A stretch of 64,000 nucleotides of DNA from assembly GCF_025961475.1 (NCBI RefSeq), contig NZ_JAOQNS010000007.1, forward strand, positions 186,001 to 250,000, read 5' to 3'. The position numbers and the translations under genes were made by a program. The notes under the pieces are model-generated. The model was given only the letters and a program-made list of their open reading frames with translations, did no database searches and had not been told where the DNA came from. Each line of letters begins with the position of its first letter. Positions within the stretch are counted from its first letter, which is position 1. Positions 51,753 to 60,617 of this stretch are shown piece by piece. This stretch comes from Rhodobium gokarnense. Lineage in GTDB: Bacteria > Pseudomonadota > Alphaproteobacteria > Rhizobiales > Rhodobiaceae.

Positions 51753-53798
51753 ATGAACAACGACCCGCTTCTTGAACCCTTTCAACTCAAGCACCTGACC
51801 CTCAAGAACCGGATCATGACGACGGCCCACGAGCCGGCCTATCCGGAAGACGGCATGCCGAAGGACCGCTACGTCGCCTATCACGAAGAGCGGGCGAGGG
51901 CGGGCCTGGCGCTTGCCATGACCGCGGGCTCGGCCGCCGTCAGCCGCGACAGCCCGCCGGTCTTCAACAACATCCTTGCCTATAAGGACGAGGTGGTCCC
52001 GTGGACCAAGCGGCTCACCGACGCCTGCCACGAGCATGGCTGCGCGGTGATGATCCAGATCACCCATCTCGGCCGGCGCACGGGCTGGGCCAAGGGCGAC
52101 TGGCTGCCCTCCGTCTCCTCCTCAAAGCACCGCGAACCGGCGCACCGGGCCTTCCCCAAGCTCGCCGAGGACTGGGACATCGAGCGCATCATCGCCGATT
52201 TTGCCGATGCGGCGGAACGCATGAAGGCGGGCGGCATGGACGGCATCGAGCTGCAGGTCTACGGCCATCTCCTGGACCAGTTCTGGTCACCGCTGACCAA
52301 CGACCTCGACGGACCCTATGGCGGGGCGAGCCTCGACAGCCGCATGAAGATGCCGATGGACGTGCTGAAGGCCGTGCGTGACCGGGTCGGCGACGACTTC
52401 ATCGTCGGCGTGCGCTACACCGCCGACGAGACCGAGGCCGGCGGCATCGATGCGGAAGAGGGGATCGAGATCTCCAAGCGGCTCGCCGACAGCGGCATGG
52501 TCGACTTCCTCAACGTCATCCGCGGGCGTATCCATACCGACCCGACGATGACCGACGTCATCCCGGTGCAGGGCATGAAGAATGCGCCGCACCTCGATTT
52601 CGCTGGCGCGGTCAAGGCCGCAACCGGCATGCCGACCTTCCATGCCGCCAAGATCCCGGACGTCGCCACCGCGCGCCATGCGGTTGCCTCCGGGCTCCTC
52701 GACATGGTCGGCATGACCCGGGCCCATATGGCCGACCCGCATGTGGTCAGGAAGATCATGGCTGGTCGCGAGGAGGACATCCGGCCTTGCGTCGGCGCCA
52801 CCTACTGCCTCGACCGCATCTACCAGGCGGGGGAGGCGCTCTGCATCCACAATCCGGCGACCGGGCGCGAGCTGACCATGCCGCACGACATCGCGCCGGC
52901 CGATACAACGAAGAAGGTGGTCATCGTCGGCGCCGGGCCGGCCGGCCTGGAAGCGGCGCGGGTCGCCGCGGAGCGCGGCCACGAGGTCACCGTCTTTGAG
53001 GTCCAGCCCCATGCCGGCGGACAGGTCCGGCTGACGGCGCAGAACCCGCGCCGCCGCGAGATGCTGTCGATCATCGACTGGCGGCTGGCGCAGTGTGAGG
53101 CCAAGGGCGTCACGTTCCGCTTCAATACCTGGGCGGAGGCGAACGACGTCACGGCGCTCGAGCCCGACGTCGTCATCGTCGCGACCGGCGGGCTGCCGAA
53201 TGTCGAGCTTTACGAGAGCGGCCAGGAACAGAACCTCGTGGTGACGAGCTGGGACATCATTGCCGGCGACGTCAAGCCGGCGGCGAACGTCCTCATCTAT
53301 GACGAGAGCGGCGACCATCCGGGGCTGATGGCGGCCGAGGTCGCGGCCAATGCCGGCTCCACCGTCGAGGTGATGACGCCGGACCGGGTGTTCGCGCCGG
53401 ACATCATGGGCATGAACCTCGTGCCTTACATGCGCGCGCTGCAGGACAAGGACGTCACCTTCACCGTCACGCGGCGGCTCCTCGGCGTTGCCCGCGACGG
53501 CAACCGGCTGAAGGCCACCATCGGCACCGACTACAGCGATTTCACCAGCGAAAAGCTCTACGACCAGGTGGTGGTCAATTACGGCACGCTGCCGCTCGCC
53601 GACCTCTATTTCGAGCTGAAGCCGCTGTCGCTGAACGCCGGCGCCGTCGACTACGGCGACCTCATTGCCGGCCGGCCGCAGACGGTCCGGCGTAATCCGG
53701 ACGGCGGCTTCATGCTGTTCCGCATCGGCGATGCGGTCAGCGCCCGCAACACCCACGCGGCGATCTACGACGCCCTCAGGCTGATGAAGGATATTTGA
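51753..53798 (+). CDS. NADH:flavin oxidoreductase / N-methyl-amino-acid demethylase-like flavoprotein
   Basis: A 681-residue two-part enzyme of the trimethylamine dehydrogenase/2,4-dienoyl-CoA reductase family. Residues 1-370 form an OYE-like FMN barrel (LKHLTLKNRIMTTAHEPAYP, GMDGIELQVYGHLLDQFWSP) and the rest an NAD(P)-type disulfide-reductase fold (KVVIVGAGPAGLEAARVAA, VVIVATGGLPN). It most resembles N-methylproline demethylases such as StcD. The linking Cys cluster reads RPCVGATYCLDR, then ALCIHNPATGRE: compared with canonical CIGC-x3-C the second Cys is Ala. The [4Fe-4S] centre may therefore be atypical. It ends with a one-base overlap with the next gene. Confidence 0.82.
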   Translation: MNNDPLLEPFQLKHLTLKNRIMTTAHEPAYPEDGMPKDRYVAYHEERARAGLALAMTAGSAAVSRDSPPVFNNILAYKDEVVPWTKRLTDACHEHGCAVMIQITHLGRRTGWAKGDWLPSVSSSKHREPAHRAFPKLAEDWDIERIIADFADAAERMKAGGMDGIELQVYGHLLDQFWSPLTNDLDGPYGGASLDSRMKMPMDVLKAVRDRVGDDFIVGVRYTADETEAGGIDAEEGIEISKRLADSGMVDFLNVIRGRIHTDPTMTDVIPVQGMKNAPHLDFAGAVKAATGMPTFHAAKIPDVATARHAVASGLLDMVGMTRAHMADPHVVRKIMAGREEDIRPCVGATYCLDRIYQAGEALCIHNPATGRELTMPHDIAPADTTKKVVIVGAGPAGLEAARVAAERGHEVTVFEVQPHAGGQVRLTAQNPRRREMLSIIDWRLAQCEAKGVTFRFNTWAEANDVTALEPDVVIVATGGLPNVELYESGQEQNLVVTSWDIIAGDVKPAANVLIYDESGDHPGLMAAEVAANAGSTVEVMTPDRVFAPDIMGMNLVPYMRALQDKDVTFTVTRRLLGVARDGNRLKATIGTDYSDFTSEKLYDQVVVNYGTLPLADLYFELKPLSLNAGAVDYGDLIAGRPQTVRRNPDGGFMLFRIGDAVSARNTHAAIYDALRLMKDI

Positions 53799-54553
53799 TG
53801 CGGATCGGAATCATCGGAACCGGCACGATCGCCTCGGCAGTGGTGCGCGGCATCGTCGCCGACGGCCACGAATTCACCGTCTCGGAGCGCAACGCCGACA
53901 CTGCGGCGGCGCTCGCGGCCGCCTTCGACAATGTGACGGTGGCATCGAACCAGGGCGTCATCGACGCCAGCGACGTCGTCTTCCTCGGCATGAGGGGCAA
54001 TGTCGCACCTGGCGTTCTCAAGGACCTGACCTTTCGCGCCGACCAGCGCGTCGTCTCCTTGATGGTCGGCTTGAGCCTGGAAGAGATCGCCGATCTCGTT
54101 GCGCCGGCAAGTGCCGACGCGCTGATGATCCCGTTCACGTTCATCGCCCATGGCGGCTCGCCGATCCTCGCCTTTCCGGAATCGGCGCTGCTCGACGCGT
54201 TGTTCGGCCACAGCAACACCGTCATCGCGATGCCGGATGCGGCGGCTTTCAACCACTATCTCGCCGCCCAGGCGCTGCTGTCGCCAGTGCTCAAGGAAAT
54301 TCAGGTGGCGAGCGACTGGCTCGGCGCGCGCACGGGCGATCCGGCGGCCGCGGAAACCTTCCTGCGACTGCTGATCGGCGGCGGCCTCACCGCCGATCCG
54401 CTCGATATGCCGGGCGTCATCGCCCGCATGATCGGCGAACTCTCAACGCCCAGCGGCTATAATGCCCGGCTCCGCGAGCATATGGGCGAGGCCGGCGTCT
54501 ACGACGCACTGATCGCCGGGCTCGACCGGCTGGAACGGCCGGACGGTTCCTGA
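53798..54553 (+). CDS. Pyrroline-5-carboxylate reductase-like NAD(P)-binding protein
   Basis: A 251-residue protein of the ProC/P5C-reductase family. The Rossmann motif is MRIGIIGTGTIASAVVRGIV and the second half has SLMVGLSLEEIADLVAP with a C-terminal helical dimerisation region containing GGGLTADPLDMPGVIARMI. It could reduce a cyclic imine (pyrroline or piperideine carboxylate). The ATG at 53798 overlaps the upstream stop (TGATG). Ending an operon with a demethylase-like flavoprotein, it points to proline-type N-methylated compounds (inference). It is more divergent than housekeeping ProC. Confidence 0.78.
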   Translation: MRIGIIGTGTIASAVVRGIVADGHEFTVSERNADTAAALAAAFDNVTVASNQGVIDASDVVFLGMRGNVAPGVLKDLTFRADQRVVSLMVGLSLEEIADLVAPASADALMIPFTFIAHGGSPILAFPESALLDALFGHSNTVIAMPDAAAFNHYLAAQALLSPVLKEIQVASDWLGARTGDPAAAETFLRLLIGGGLTADPLDMPGVIARMIGELSTPSGYNARLREHMGEAGVYDALIAGLDRLERPDGS

Positions 54554-54950
54554 CGGCGCCGCCGCTGCCGGCTCGCCGACCTCCCGGTCCCGCCGGGCCG
54601 CTTCATTGACCGCACCACCGTCGATCGATTCGAGGGCGAAGGCGTCCGCTCGGCCATCATCGAGGTTCAGGCCTCGGATCGGCAGGCATCGGGCGTAGCC
54701 GCCGTGGACGCGGCAGCTTCACACCGCACGTCACACAGTCTGGCCGGCCCAACGGATTCGGGAAAATCCGGACGCGGCGGACCCGTTGGCCGACGCATTG
54801 CGTCGTCCATGCAACCATAAAGTATTCTCTTACGCCACCATGTGGACTTCTGGGTAGTTATGACAATTCGGTATAGGTGGTATTGTGCTCGCTTCGCTTT
54901 TGAAGTATTCAAAACAGTAATTTCGGTCATTCGTCTACTTTATTTTTCCT

Positions 54951-54990
54951 TTGATATGGATCAAGAAATCGCTTAATACATATTTAAAAT
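54951..54990 (+). promoter_or_regulatory. FNR/FixK box with class II promoter
   Basis: TTGATATGGATCAA (54,951-54,964) is a perfect TTGAT-N4-ATCAA site. TAAAAT (54,985-54,990) is a good -10 box on the plus strand, which places the FNR centre close to -40, as in FNR-activated class II promoters. The first gene downstream is the torA-like molybdoenzyme at 55,436, so the leader would be about 440 bases. Oxygen-limited activation of S/N-oxide respiration fits this site. Confidence 0.72.
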
Positions 54991-55253
54991 GGTATGTTTT
55001 TAATAAAACCGATCTTGCTTTAGCAAATGTCTTGCCAATGACTTTGTTGTTTGCTATGCGTCTTTTTGCTTTCGACTCGCACATTTGAGCCGCAAGCGTC
55101 GAACGGTCGGCCAAAGGGATCGTCTGGCCGTTCATGCCCGGGGGGGCAATAGAACCGGTGTGATCAGGTGATCCGCGAGACCTTCGGTCTTCGTGGGCAG
55201 ATCCGCGCCTTCGAGGCGACGGCCGGTCCCGCATGTCCTCCTGAAAGTTCGTT

Positions 55254-55315
55254 CCCGATCCGGATCACCCGTCGTCCCCGATCTGGATCTCGCCGTCCGG
55301 ATTGGGATTTCTTGC
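55254..55315. repeat. Imperfect direct repeats in torA-like leader
   Basis: CCCGATCCGGATCACCCGTC (55,254-55,273) is followed by CCCGATCTGGATCTCGCCG (55,277-55,295) and a more diverged third unit starting CCGGATTGGGATT. Each unit contains a GATC-YGGATC core. They lie 120-180 bases before the torA-like start and could be regulator sites. They have not been tested against any consensus. Confidence 0.4.
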
Positions 55316-55435
55316 CAGGTGTGACCGCCGTCGCGCCCGGGAGAACGGTGTCGAGAGCTTGCAACGGCGTCCGCGTACCGGACCCGCCGGCTTTCGACGG
55401 TACAGGTCGGGCCTTTGAAAAAGGACACTAAACCC

Positions 55436-57817
55436 ATGGTAAGTCGCAGGGAATTCATCCGGGATATCGTCCCCGGTGCCGCCCTCAGCACCATCATGCT
55501 GCCCCATCTGGCAAGGGCCGCATCCGGCACCGGTGGCGTCGCCAACGGCCGCGTGCTGGTCAACACCGCCTTCGGTCCGATGTGGCTGGTCAAGAAGGAC
55601 GGAACGGTGACCTCGGTCGAGCCGCTGAAGCAGGTCGGCGCGTCCTGGGAGCTGATCAACTCGATGCCCGACCGGCTCTATAACCGGGCCCGCGTCAAGG
55701 CGCCGACGGTGCGCCGCGATTTCCTGAAGAACCGCGAAAAGAGCGACCGGACCGATCGCGGCAGCGGCGACTTCGTGGAGGTGAGCTGGGACGAGGTGGC
55801 CAAGATCGTCACCGAGGAGATGGATCGGGTCAAGACGACCTACGGCAACGCCTCGCTGCATCGCGGCAAGAGCTCCTGGGCCAGCAACCACGCCCATTTC
55901 TACAAGACGGAATCGCTGCTGCAGCGCTTCCTCAACGGCTATGGCGGCTCTTCGACCTTCTTCGGCAACTACTCCAACCAGGCGGTGTCGGAAATCCTGC
56001 CGGCGGTTGCCTGGGGCGGGCCGATGCTGACCAGCGACTGGCCGTCGATCCGCAACAACGCCAAGCTCATCGTGCTGTGGGGCGCCAACCCGCTGGCCAC
56101 CTCCCGGATCCTGTCCGGTCGCTACATGACCGAAGCGTGGCGGGAGCTCAAGGACGCACCGATCGAGGTCATCGCGCTCGATCCGATGCGGTCCGAAACG
56201 GTGCAGGGGCTCGACTGCGCATGGATGCCGGTCCGGCCGAACACGGACATCGCGCTGGCGCTCGGCATGATGCACACGCTCTATACCGAGAAGCTGCACA
56301 ACGCCGACTTCATCGCCAACTGCACCTTCGGCTTCGACGAGTTCAGCGCCTATCTGACCGGCGAGAGCGATGGCCAGGCCAAGAGTGCGGACTGGGCCGC
56401 GGAGATCACCGGCCTGTCGGCCGACTCGATCCGCGAACTCGCCCGCAAGATGGCGGGCACCCGCACGAAGATCGTTTGCGGCTGGTCGATCCAGCGTCAG
56501 CACCATGGCGAGCATGCGCCCTGGGCGCTCGTCGCGCTTGCGGCCATGCTCGGCCAGATCGGCCTGCCGGGCGGTGGCCTGACCTTCGGCGCCCACTATG
56601 CCGATGGCGGCTTCCCCAAGGCCGACATGCCACGCGTCGGCGGTACTCCGCGCGGCAAGAACGCCATTCCGGACCCGTTCCCGATCGCCTGCCTGACCGA
56701 TGCCTATCTCAATCCGGGCAAGACGATCCAGTGCAAGGGACGCGACATCACCTATCCCGATATCCGTCTCGTCTATACCTCCGGCGGCAACCAGTTCACC
56801 CATCACCAGGACACCAACCGGGTGGTCAAGGCGTTCCAGGCGCCGGAGACAGTCATCGTCCAGGATCCGTGGTGGACCCCGAGCGCCCGCTTCGCCGACA
56901 TCATCCTGCCGGCATCGAGCGATCTGGAGCGTAACGACCTCGGTCAGGTCATGAACCTGATCGTCGCCTCCCATGCCGCCGTCGACCCGCAGTACAACTC
57001 GCGGACCGACTACGACATCCTGACCGAGTTCGCCGAGCGGCTCGGCTTCGGCGACGCCTATACCGAGGGCCGGTCGGAAATGGACTGGGTCGAGATGCTC
57101 TACAACGAGGCCAGGGAGAAGTCGCAGACGGTGCAGATGCCGTCCTTCGACGAGTTCTGGGCCGGCGAGGGCGTCATCGAGTTTCCGATGGGCAAGGGCG
57201 ACTACGTGCACCTGGCCGACTTCCGCGAGGACCCGCTGCTCAATCCGCTCGGCACGTCCACCGGCCTCCTGGAGTTCGTCTCTCCGTTCGTTGCCAAGCT
57301 CGGCTACGACGAGGACTGCCCAAAGCATCCGACCTGGATGGAGCCGGTCGAATGGCGCGGCAGCGCCCACGCCGACAAGTATCCGTTGCAGCTCATTTCT
57401 CCGCATCCGCCGCACCGCCTGCATTCGCAGATGTGCAACACGACGATGCGCGAGGAATACGCCGTTGAGGGCCGTGAGCCGGCCTACATCAACAGCGACG
57501 ATGCGGCGGCCCGCGGGATCGCGTCGGGCGATATCGTCCGGCTGTTCAACGAGCGCGGACAGACTCTTGCCGGTGCGGTCGTCTCCGACGATATCGCGGC
57601 GGGAACGATCTGCCTGCATGAGGGTGCCTGGTACAATCCGGAAAAACCAGGTGAGATCGGCTCGCTCGACAAGTACGGCTCGCCGAACAACCTGACCCGC
57701 GAGGATCCGCTGACCTCGCGCTTCGCGCAGGCGACGATCGCCGGTACGGCCATCGTCCAGGTCGAGAAATACGACCAGCCGGCGCCGGCCGTGACGGCGT
57801 TCGATCCGGCCGTCTAG
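55436..57817 (+). CDS. TMAO/DMSO-reductase family molybdopterin oxidoreductase (TorA/DorA/BisC-like)
   Basis: Periplasmic molybdoenzyme of 793 residues reducing an S- or N-oxide, the last step of anaerobic respiration. The twin-arginine signal is MVSRREFIRDIVPGAAL, cleaved after ARA near residue 28. There is no N-terminal Fe-S motif, as in TorA/DorA. RGKSSWASNHAHFYKTESLL probably holds the Mo-ligand Ser, and the C-terminal SPHPPHRLHSQM and EGAWYNPEKPGEI are family hallmarks. The ATG 55436 follows AAAAAGGAC. The pentaheme cytochrome downstream is the natural electron donor. TMAO, DMSO or biotin sulfoxide cannot be separated by eye. No torD chaperone is seen nearby. Confidence 0.9.
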   Translation: MVSRREFIRDIVPGAALSTIMLPHLARAASGTGGVANGRVLVNTAFGPMWLVKKDGTVTSVEPLKQVGASWELINSMPDRLYNRARVKAPTVRRDFLKNREKSDRTDRGSGDFVEVSWDEVAKIVTEEMDRVKTTYGNASLHRGKSSWASNHAHFYKTESLLQRFLNGYGGSSTFFGNYSNQAVSEILPAVAWGGPMLTSDWPSIRNNAKLIVLWGANPLATSRILSGRYMTEAWRELKDAPIEVIALDPMRSETVQGLDCAWMPVRPNTDIALALGMMHTLYTEKLHNADFIANCTFGFDEFSAYLTGESDGQAKSADWAAEITGLSADSIRELARKMAGTRTKIVCGWSIQRQHHGEHAPWALVALAAMLGQIGLPGGGLTFGAHYADGGFPKADMPRVGGTPRGKNAIPDPFPIACLTDAYLNPGKTIQCKGRDITYPDIRLVYTSGGNQFTHHQDTNRVVKAFQAPETVIVQDPWWTPSARFADIILPASSDLERNDLGQVMNLIVASHAAVDPQYNSRTDYDILTEFAERLGFGDAYTEGRSEMDWVEMLYNEAREKSQTVQMPSFDEFWAGEGVIEFPMGKGDYVHLADFREDPLLNPLGTSTGLLEFVSPFVAKLGYDEDCPKHPTWMEPVEWRGSAHADKYPLQLISPHPPHRLHSQMCNTTMREEYAVEGREPAYINSDDAAARGIASGDIVRLFNERGQTLAGAVVSDDIAAGTICLHEGAWYNPEKPGEIGSLDKYGSPNNLTREDPLTSRFAQATIAGTAIVQVEKYDQPAPAVTAFDPAV

Positions 57818-57833
57818 GCTCTGACAGCATCTG

Positions 57834-57863
57834 CCCCGGCCGGCGTGGCCGGCCGGGGATTTT
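57834..57863 (+). terminator. Intercistronic hairpin between torA-like and torC-like genes
   Basis: CCCCGGCCGGC, loop GTG, GCCGGCCGGGG: a perfect 11-bp GC stem 16 bases after the molybdoenzyme stop, followed by ATTTTC. It resembles a rho-independent terminator yet lies inside an apparent two-gene unit, so it may lower cytochrome expression relative to the enzyme. Confidence 0.65.
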
Positions 57864-57949
57864 CGGGCATCGATTCCGGAAAATCCTTCTTCTCACCCCG
57901 CGACGATTTCGGCTCGGCAGCGATGCCGGCTGGCGGCGGGACTCTCGGC

Positions 57950-59134
57950 ATGGAGACTGCAGTGCTCTCACGATTGCGCAAAATCTGGGGATGGCTCTGG
58001 TCGCCCTACACCGGCCTGCCCCTGGCGGCCATCCTTGTCGCCGGCGGCATCGGCGGCGTCCTGTTCTGGGGTGCCTTCAACACGGCGATGGAGATGACCA
58101 ACAGCCTGGAGTTCTGCATCTCCTGTCACGAAATGCGTGACAACGTCTATCAGGAGTACAAGGAGACCGTTCACTTCAAGAACGCGTCGGGCGTGCGTGC
58201 GATCTGTTCCGACTGCCACGTGCCGAAGGACTGGGTGCACAAGGTCGTGCGCAAGATCCAGGCCTCCAACGAGCTCTATCACAAGGTCGTCGGCACCATC
58301 AGCACGCAGGAGAAATTCGAGGCGAACCGGCTGGAGATGGCCCAGAGGGTCTGGGACACCATGAAATCGACCGACTCGCGCGAGTGCCGCAACTGCCATT
58401 CCTTCACCGCCATGCATTTCGAAAAGCAGCGCCCGGAAGCGTCCAAGCGGATGCAGAAGGCGATGGCCGACGGCGACACCTGCATCGACTGCCACAAGGG
58501 CATCGCCCACAAGATGCCGGACATGACGAGCGGCTTCAAATCCATGTGGTCCGATATCGTCGCCTCGGCCGCCGCCCTGTCGCCGCAGGCCGGCAACACC
58601 TATTACACGCTGAAGACCATCGGCTTCACGGCTGAAAAGGCCGGCGAGGGCGGACGCGCGGCCGGCCGGCTGCTGGCGGCAACGCCGGTGGAGGTGCTGG
58701 AGCGCGACGGCGACCAGCTAAAGGTGCGCGCGACGGGCTGGCGCCAGGAAAACGTCGACCGGGTCGTCTATGCGCGTGCCGGCAAGCGCATCTTCGTTGC
58801 CGCGCTCAGCCCTGCGGCGACCGACCTGGTCTCGTCCGGCGCATCCCAGACCGATCCCGACACCGGCCAGGTCTGGAGCGAAGCGTCGATGGATGTGTGG
58901 ATTCCTGCCGGGGATCTGACTGACAAGGTCGAGCCGCTCTGGGCCTATGGCGCGGAACTCTACGGCGCCACCTGCGCCACCTGCCATACGGCGCCGGCGG
59001 TCAACCACTACGTCGCCAACCAGTGGATCGGCACCCTCAACTCGATGAAGCAGAACATCTCCATCGACACGGAGCAGTACCGGTTCCTGCAGAAATACCT
59101 GCAGATGCACGCGTCCGACGTCGCCGGGCATTGA
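57950..59134 (+). CDS. Pentaheme NapC/NirT-type cytochrome c (TorC/DorC-like)
   Basis: Membrane-anchored quinol dehydrogenase that feeds electrons to the molybdoenzyme. The 394-residue protein has one N-terminal span (about residues 22-44), then four heme sites in the NapC/NirT domain: CISCH 56-60, CSDCH 86-90, CRNCH 146-150 and CIDCH 178-182. A fifth, CATCH 342-346, lies in a C-terminal domain, as in TorC and DorC. ATG 57950 gives the usual short cytoplasmic tail. The order enzyme-then-cytochrome is the reverse of the E. coli torCAD operon. Confidence 0.93.
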   Translation: METAVLSRLRKIWGWLWSPYTGLPLAAILVAGGIGGVLFWGAFNTAMEMTNSLEFCISCHEMRDNVYQEYKETVHFKNASGVRAICSDCHVPKDWVHKVVRKIQASNELYHKVVGTISTQEKFEANRLEMAQRVWDTMKSTDSRECRNCHSFTAMHFEKQRPEASKRMQKAMADGDTCIDCHKGIAHKMPDMTSGFKSMWSDIVASAAALSPQAGNTYYTLKTIGFTAEKAGEGGRAAGRLLAATPVEVLERDGDQLKVRATGWRQENVDRVVYARAGKRIFVAALSPAATDLVSSGASQTDPDTGQVWSEASMDVWIPAGDLTDKVEPLWAYGAELYGATCATCHTAPAVNHYVANQWIGTLNSMKQNISIDTEQYRFLQKYLQMHASDVAGH

Positions 59135-59186
59135 GGCTACGGCGATACGCCGGCGGTCGACCGGATTGGTCGTCCGCCCCGTCGTG

Positions 59187-59219
59187 ATGCCCCGGCCGCA
59201 ACGCCTGCCGTCGGGGCAT
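59187..59219 (+). terminator. Hairpin downstream of torC-like gene
   Basis: ATGCCCCG (59,187-59,194) and CGGGGCAT (59,212-59,219) pair over 8 bp, about 50 bases past the cytochrome stop. The loop can form further pairs. No T run follows. Confidence 0.35.
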
Positions 59220-59372
59220 TCGACCTGTGCATGGCCGCGTCTGCCGTGCGGGGGAATCGAGGGGATGGTCCGCCGGTCGGCACAGGCCGGCCGGGGGTAA
59301 CGCGGTGGTCCTTGCGGCCGCGTGGCCCGTGCGCCGCCGGCAATTCGGCGGACTTTTCGGGAATGAATTCCC

Positions 59373-60617
59373 TTACTGGCTGACGGTCGCTTCGGACAGG
59401 AAGATGCCCTTTGTCAGCGCCAGCTTGATGATGCCCCGGATCGCGCTTTCGTTCTTGCAATCGGAGAAGACGATCCTGGCCTTGTCGTAGATGAAGCGCA
59501 TCGTGTTCGTCTGGAAGGCGTCTTCCAGGGCGTCCTGGTACCAGTCGCTGGCCTGGCTGATGCCGCCGGCGACGATGATGTAATCGGGGCTCAGCAGGTT
59601 GGCGCTGGCGGCGACGGCTTCGCCGAGATAACGGCCGACGTGCTGATAGATGTCCCGGGCGACCTCGTTTCCGGCTGCTGCGAGTTCGGCGACTTCCTGG
59701 GCCGACAGTTCCTTGTCGAGGCGATCCATGGCCATCCATTCGATCGCCCAGCCGGAGGCCTGCGTTTCCAGGCAGTTGTTCTTGCCGCAATAGCAGATGA
59801 CCTCTTTGCCGCTGTGCATCGTGATGTGTCCGAGCTCGCAATAGCCGGGCACGAGTTGCCTGTTGCGGACGACGGCCGAGCCGACACCGAAGCCGTGGTT
59901 GACGAACAGCGCGACGTCGGAATTCGTCAGCTTGTCATAGAACAGATCGCCGAGGGCCATCGTCTTGGTGCAGTTCTCGACGTAGACGGGCAGTTCCACC
60001 TGGGCGCTGAGGAGCTTTGCGAGTTCGACATTCTCCCATTTGAAATTGGGAGAATAGACGACCCGGCCGGTGTCGCTGTCGACGAGGCCGCCTATGGAGA
60101 CCCCGATACAGACGACGTCGTCGCGCGCCAGGCCGTGATCGCGCATCAATTCCAGGATGGCATTGGACGCCTGGCGCAAGATGGAATTCGGGAACTGGCT
60201 GCGATTGGTCTTTTCCGTCCGGTAAAGCTGGTGCTCGCCGTTCAGGTAGCCAACGGCAATCCTCAGATTATAGGTGCCGATATCGACCCCGATGACCACC
60301 TTGGGATAGGCCTTGCGCAACGACAGCAGGGTCGGCTTGCGGCCGCCGTTCGATGTCGATTCCCCTTGCCCGGTGACCTCGATGAGGCCGGCGTCGATCA
60401 GCTCCTGGGAGATCAGGGTGATCTTGGGTTTGCTCAGCTTCATCAGCCGCGCGAGCTCGGTCCGACTGATAACGCCCTTGTCGCGAATTATGTTCAGAGC
60501 CGTAAGCCGATGACTTGGCTTTTTTGCTTCGGGCGGCATCCGGATGGCTTTCAATTCAATGCTACGGGCAGGTTGGCCTGGACCATTGCCGATCGCTTGA
60601 AATAGAGCGTTCGCCAT
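59373..60617 (-). CDS. ROK-family transcriptional regulator (NagC/XylR type)
   Basis: A 414-residue regulator. The N-terminal winged helix is RDKGVISRTELARLMKLSKP; the remainder is a ROK sugar-kinase-like domain with VVIGVDIGTYNLRIAVGYLN (phosphate-1 region), GVSIGGLVDSDTGRVVYSPN and the zinc site CYCGKNNCLE. ROK regulators bind sugars or sugar phosphates. It is divergent from the alcohol dehydrogenase-FucU operon, which it probably represses. A CAAAG-N8-CTTTG inverted repeat lies 8 bases upstream of its ATG. Confidence 0.9.
   Translation of the reverse strand: MANALFQAIGNGPGQPARSIELKAIRMPPEAKKPSHRLTALNIIRDKGVISRTELARLMKLSKPKITLISQELIDAGLIEVTGQGESTSNGGRKPTLLSLRKAYPKVVIGVDIGTYNLRIAVGYLNGEHQLYRTEKTNRSQFPNSILRQASNAILELMRDHGLARDDVVCIGVSIGGLVDSDTGRVVYSPNFKWENVELAKLLSAQVELPVYVENCTKTMALGDLFYDKLTNSDVALFVNHGFGVGSAVVRNRQLVPGYCELGHITMHSGKEVICYCGKNNCLETQASGWAIEWMAMDRLDKELSAQEVAELAAAGNEVARDIYQHVGRYLGEAVAASANLLSPDYIIVAGGISQASDWYQDALEDAFQTNTMRFIYDKARIVFSDCKNESAIRGIIKLALTKGIFLSEATVSQ

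Larger units (their letters stand above)
54554..55435. other. Gene-free AT-rich region upstream of torA-like operon
   Basis: No convincing gene is seen in these 882 bases. About 54,810-55,080 is markedly AT-rich (runs such as TATTTAAAATGGTATG) in contrast to the GC-rich genome, and holds a perfect FNR box with a promoter. The part from 55,090 to 55,435 is GC-rich again and includes a bulged hairpin (55,101-55,133), imperfect direct repeats (55,254-55,315) and the torA-like ribosome site. Short open frames on both strands lack a ribosome site and protein-like composition. Confidence 0.55.

Noticed and set aside
54667-55234. Two short minus-strand frames and one plus-strand frame in the AT-rich gap
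   Set aside because: No ribosome site, odd composition changing with the local base content, no recognisable motif.
55265-57619. 784-codon open frame opposite the molybdoenzyme gene
   Set aside because: It lies almost entirely inside a gene with strong family motifs and shows no recognisable protein features itself.
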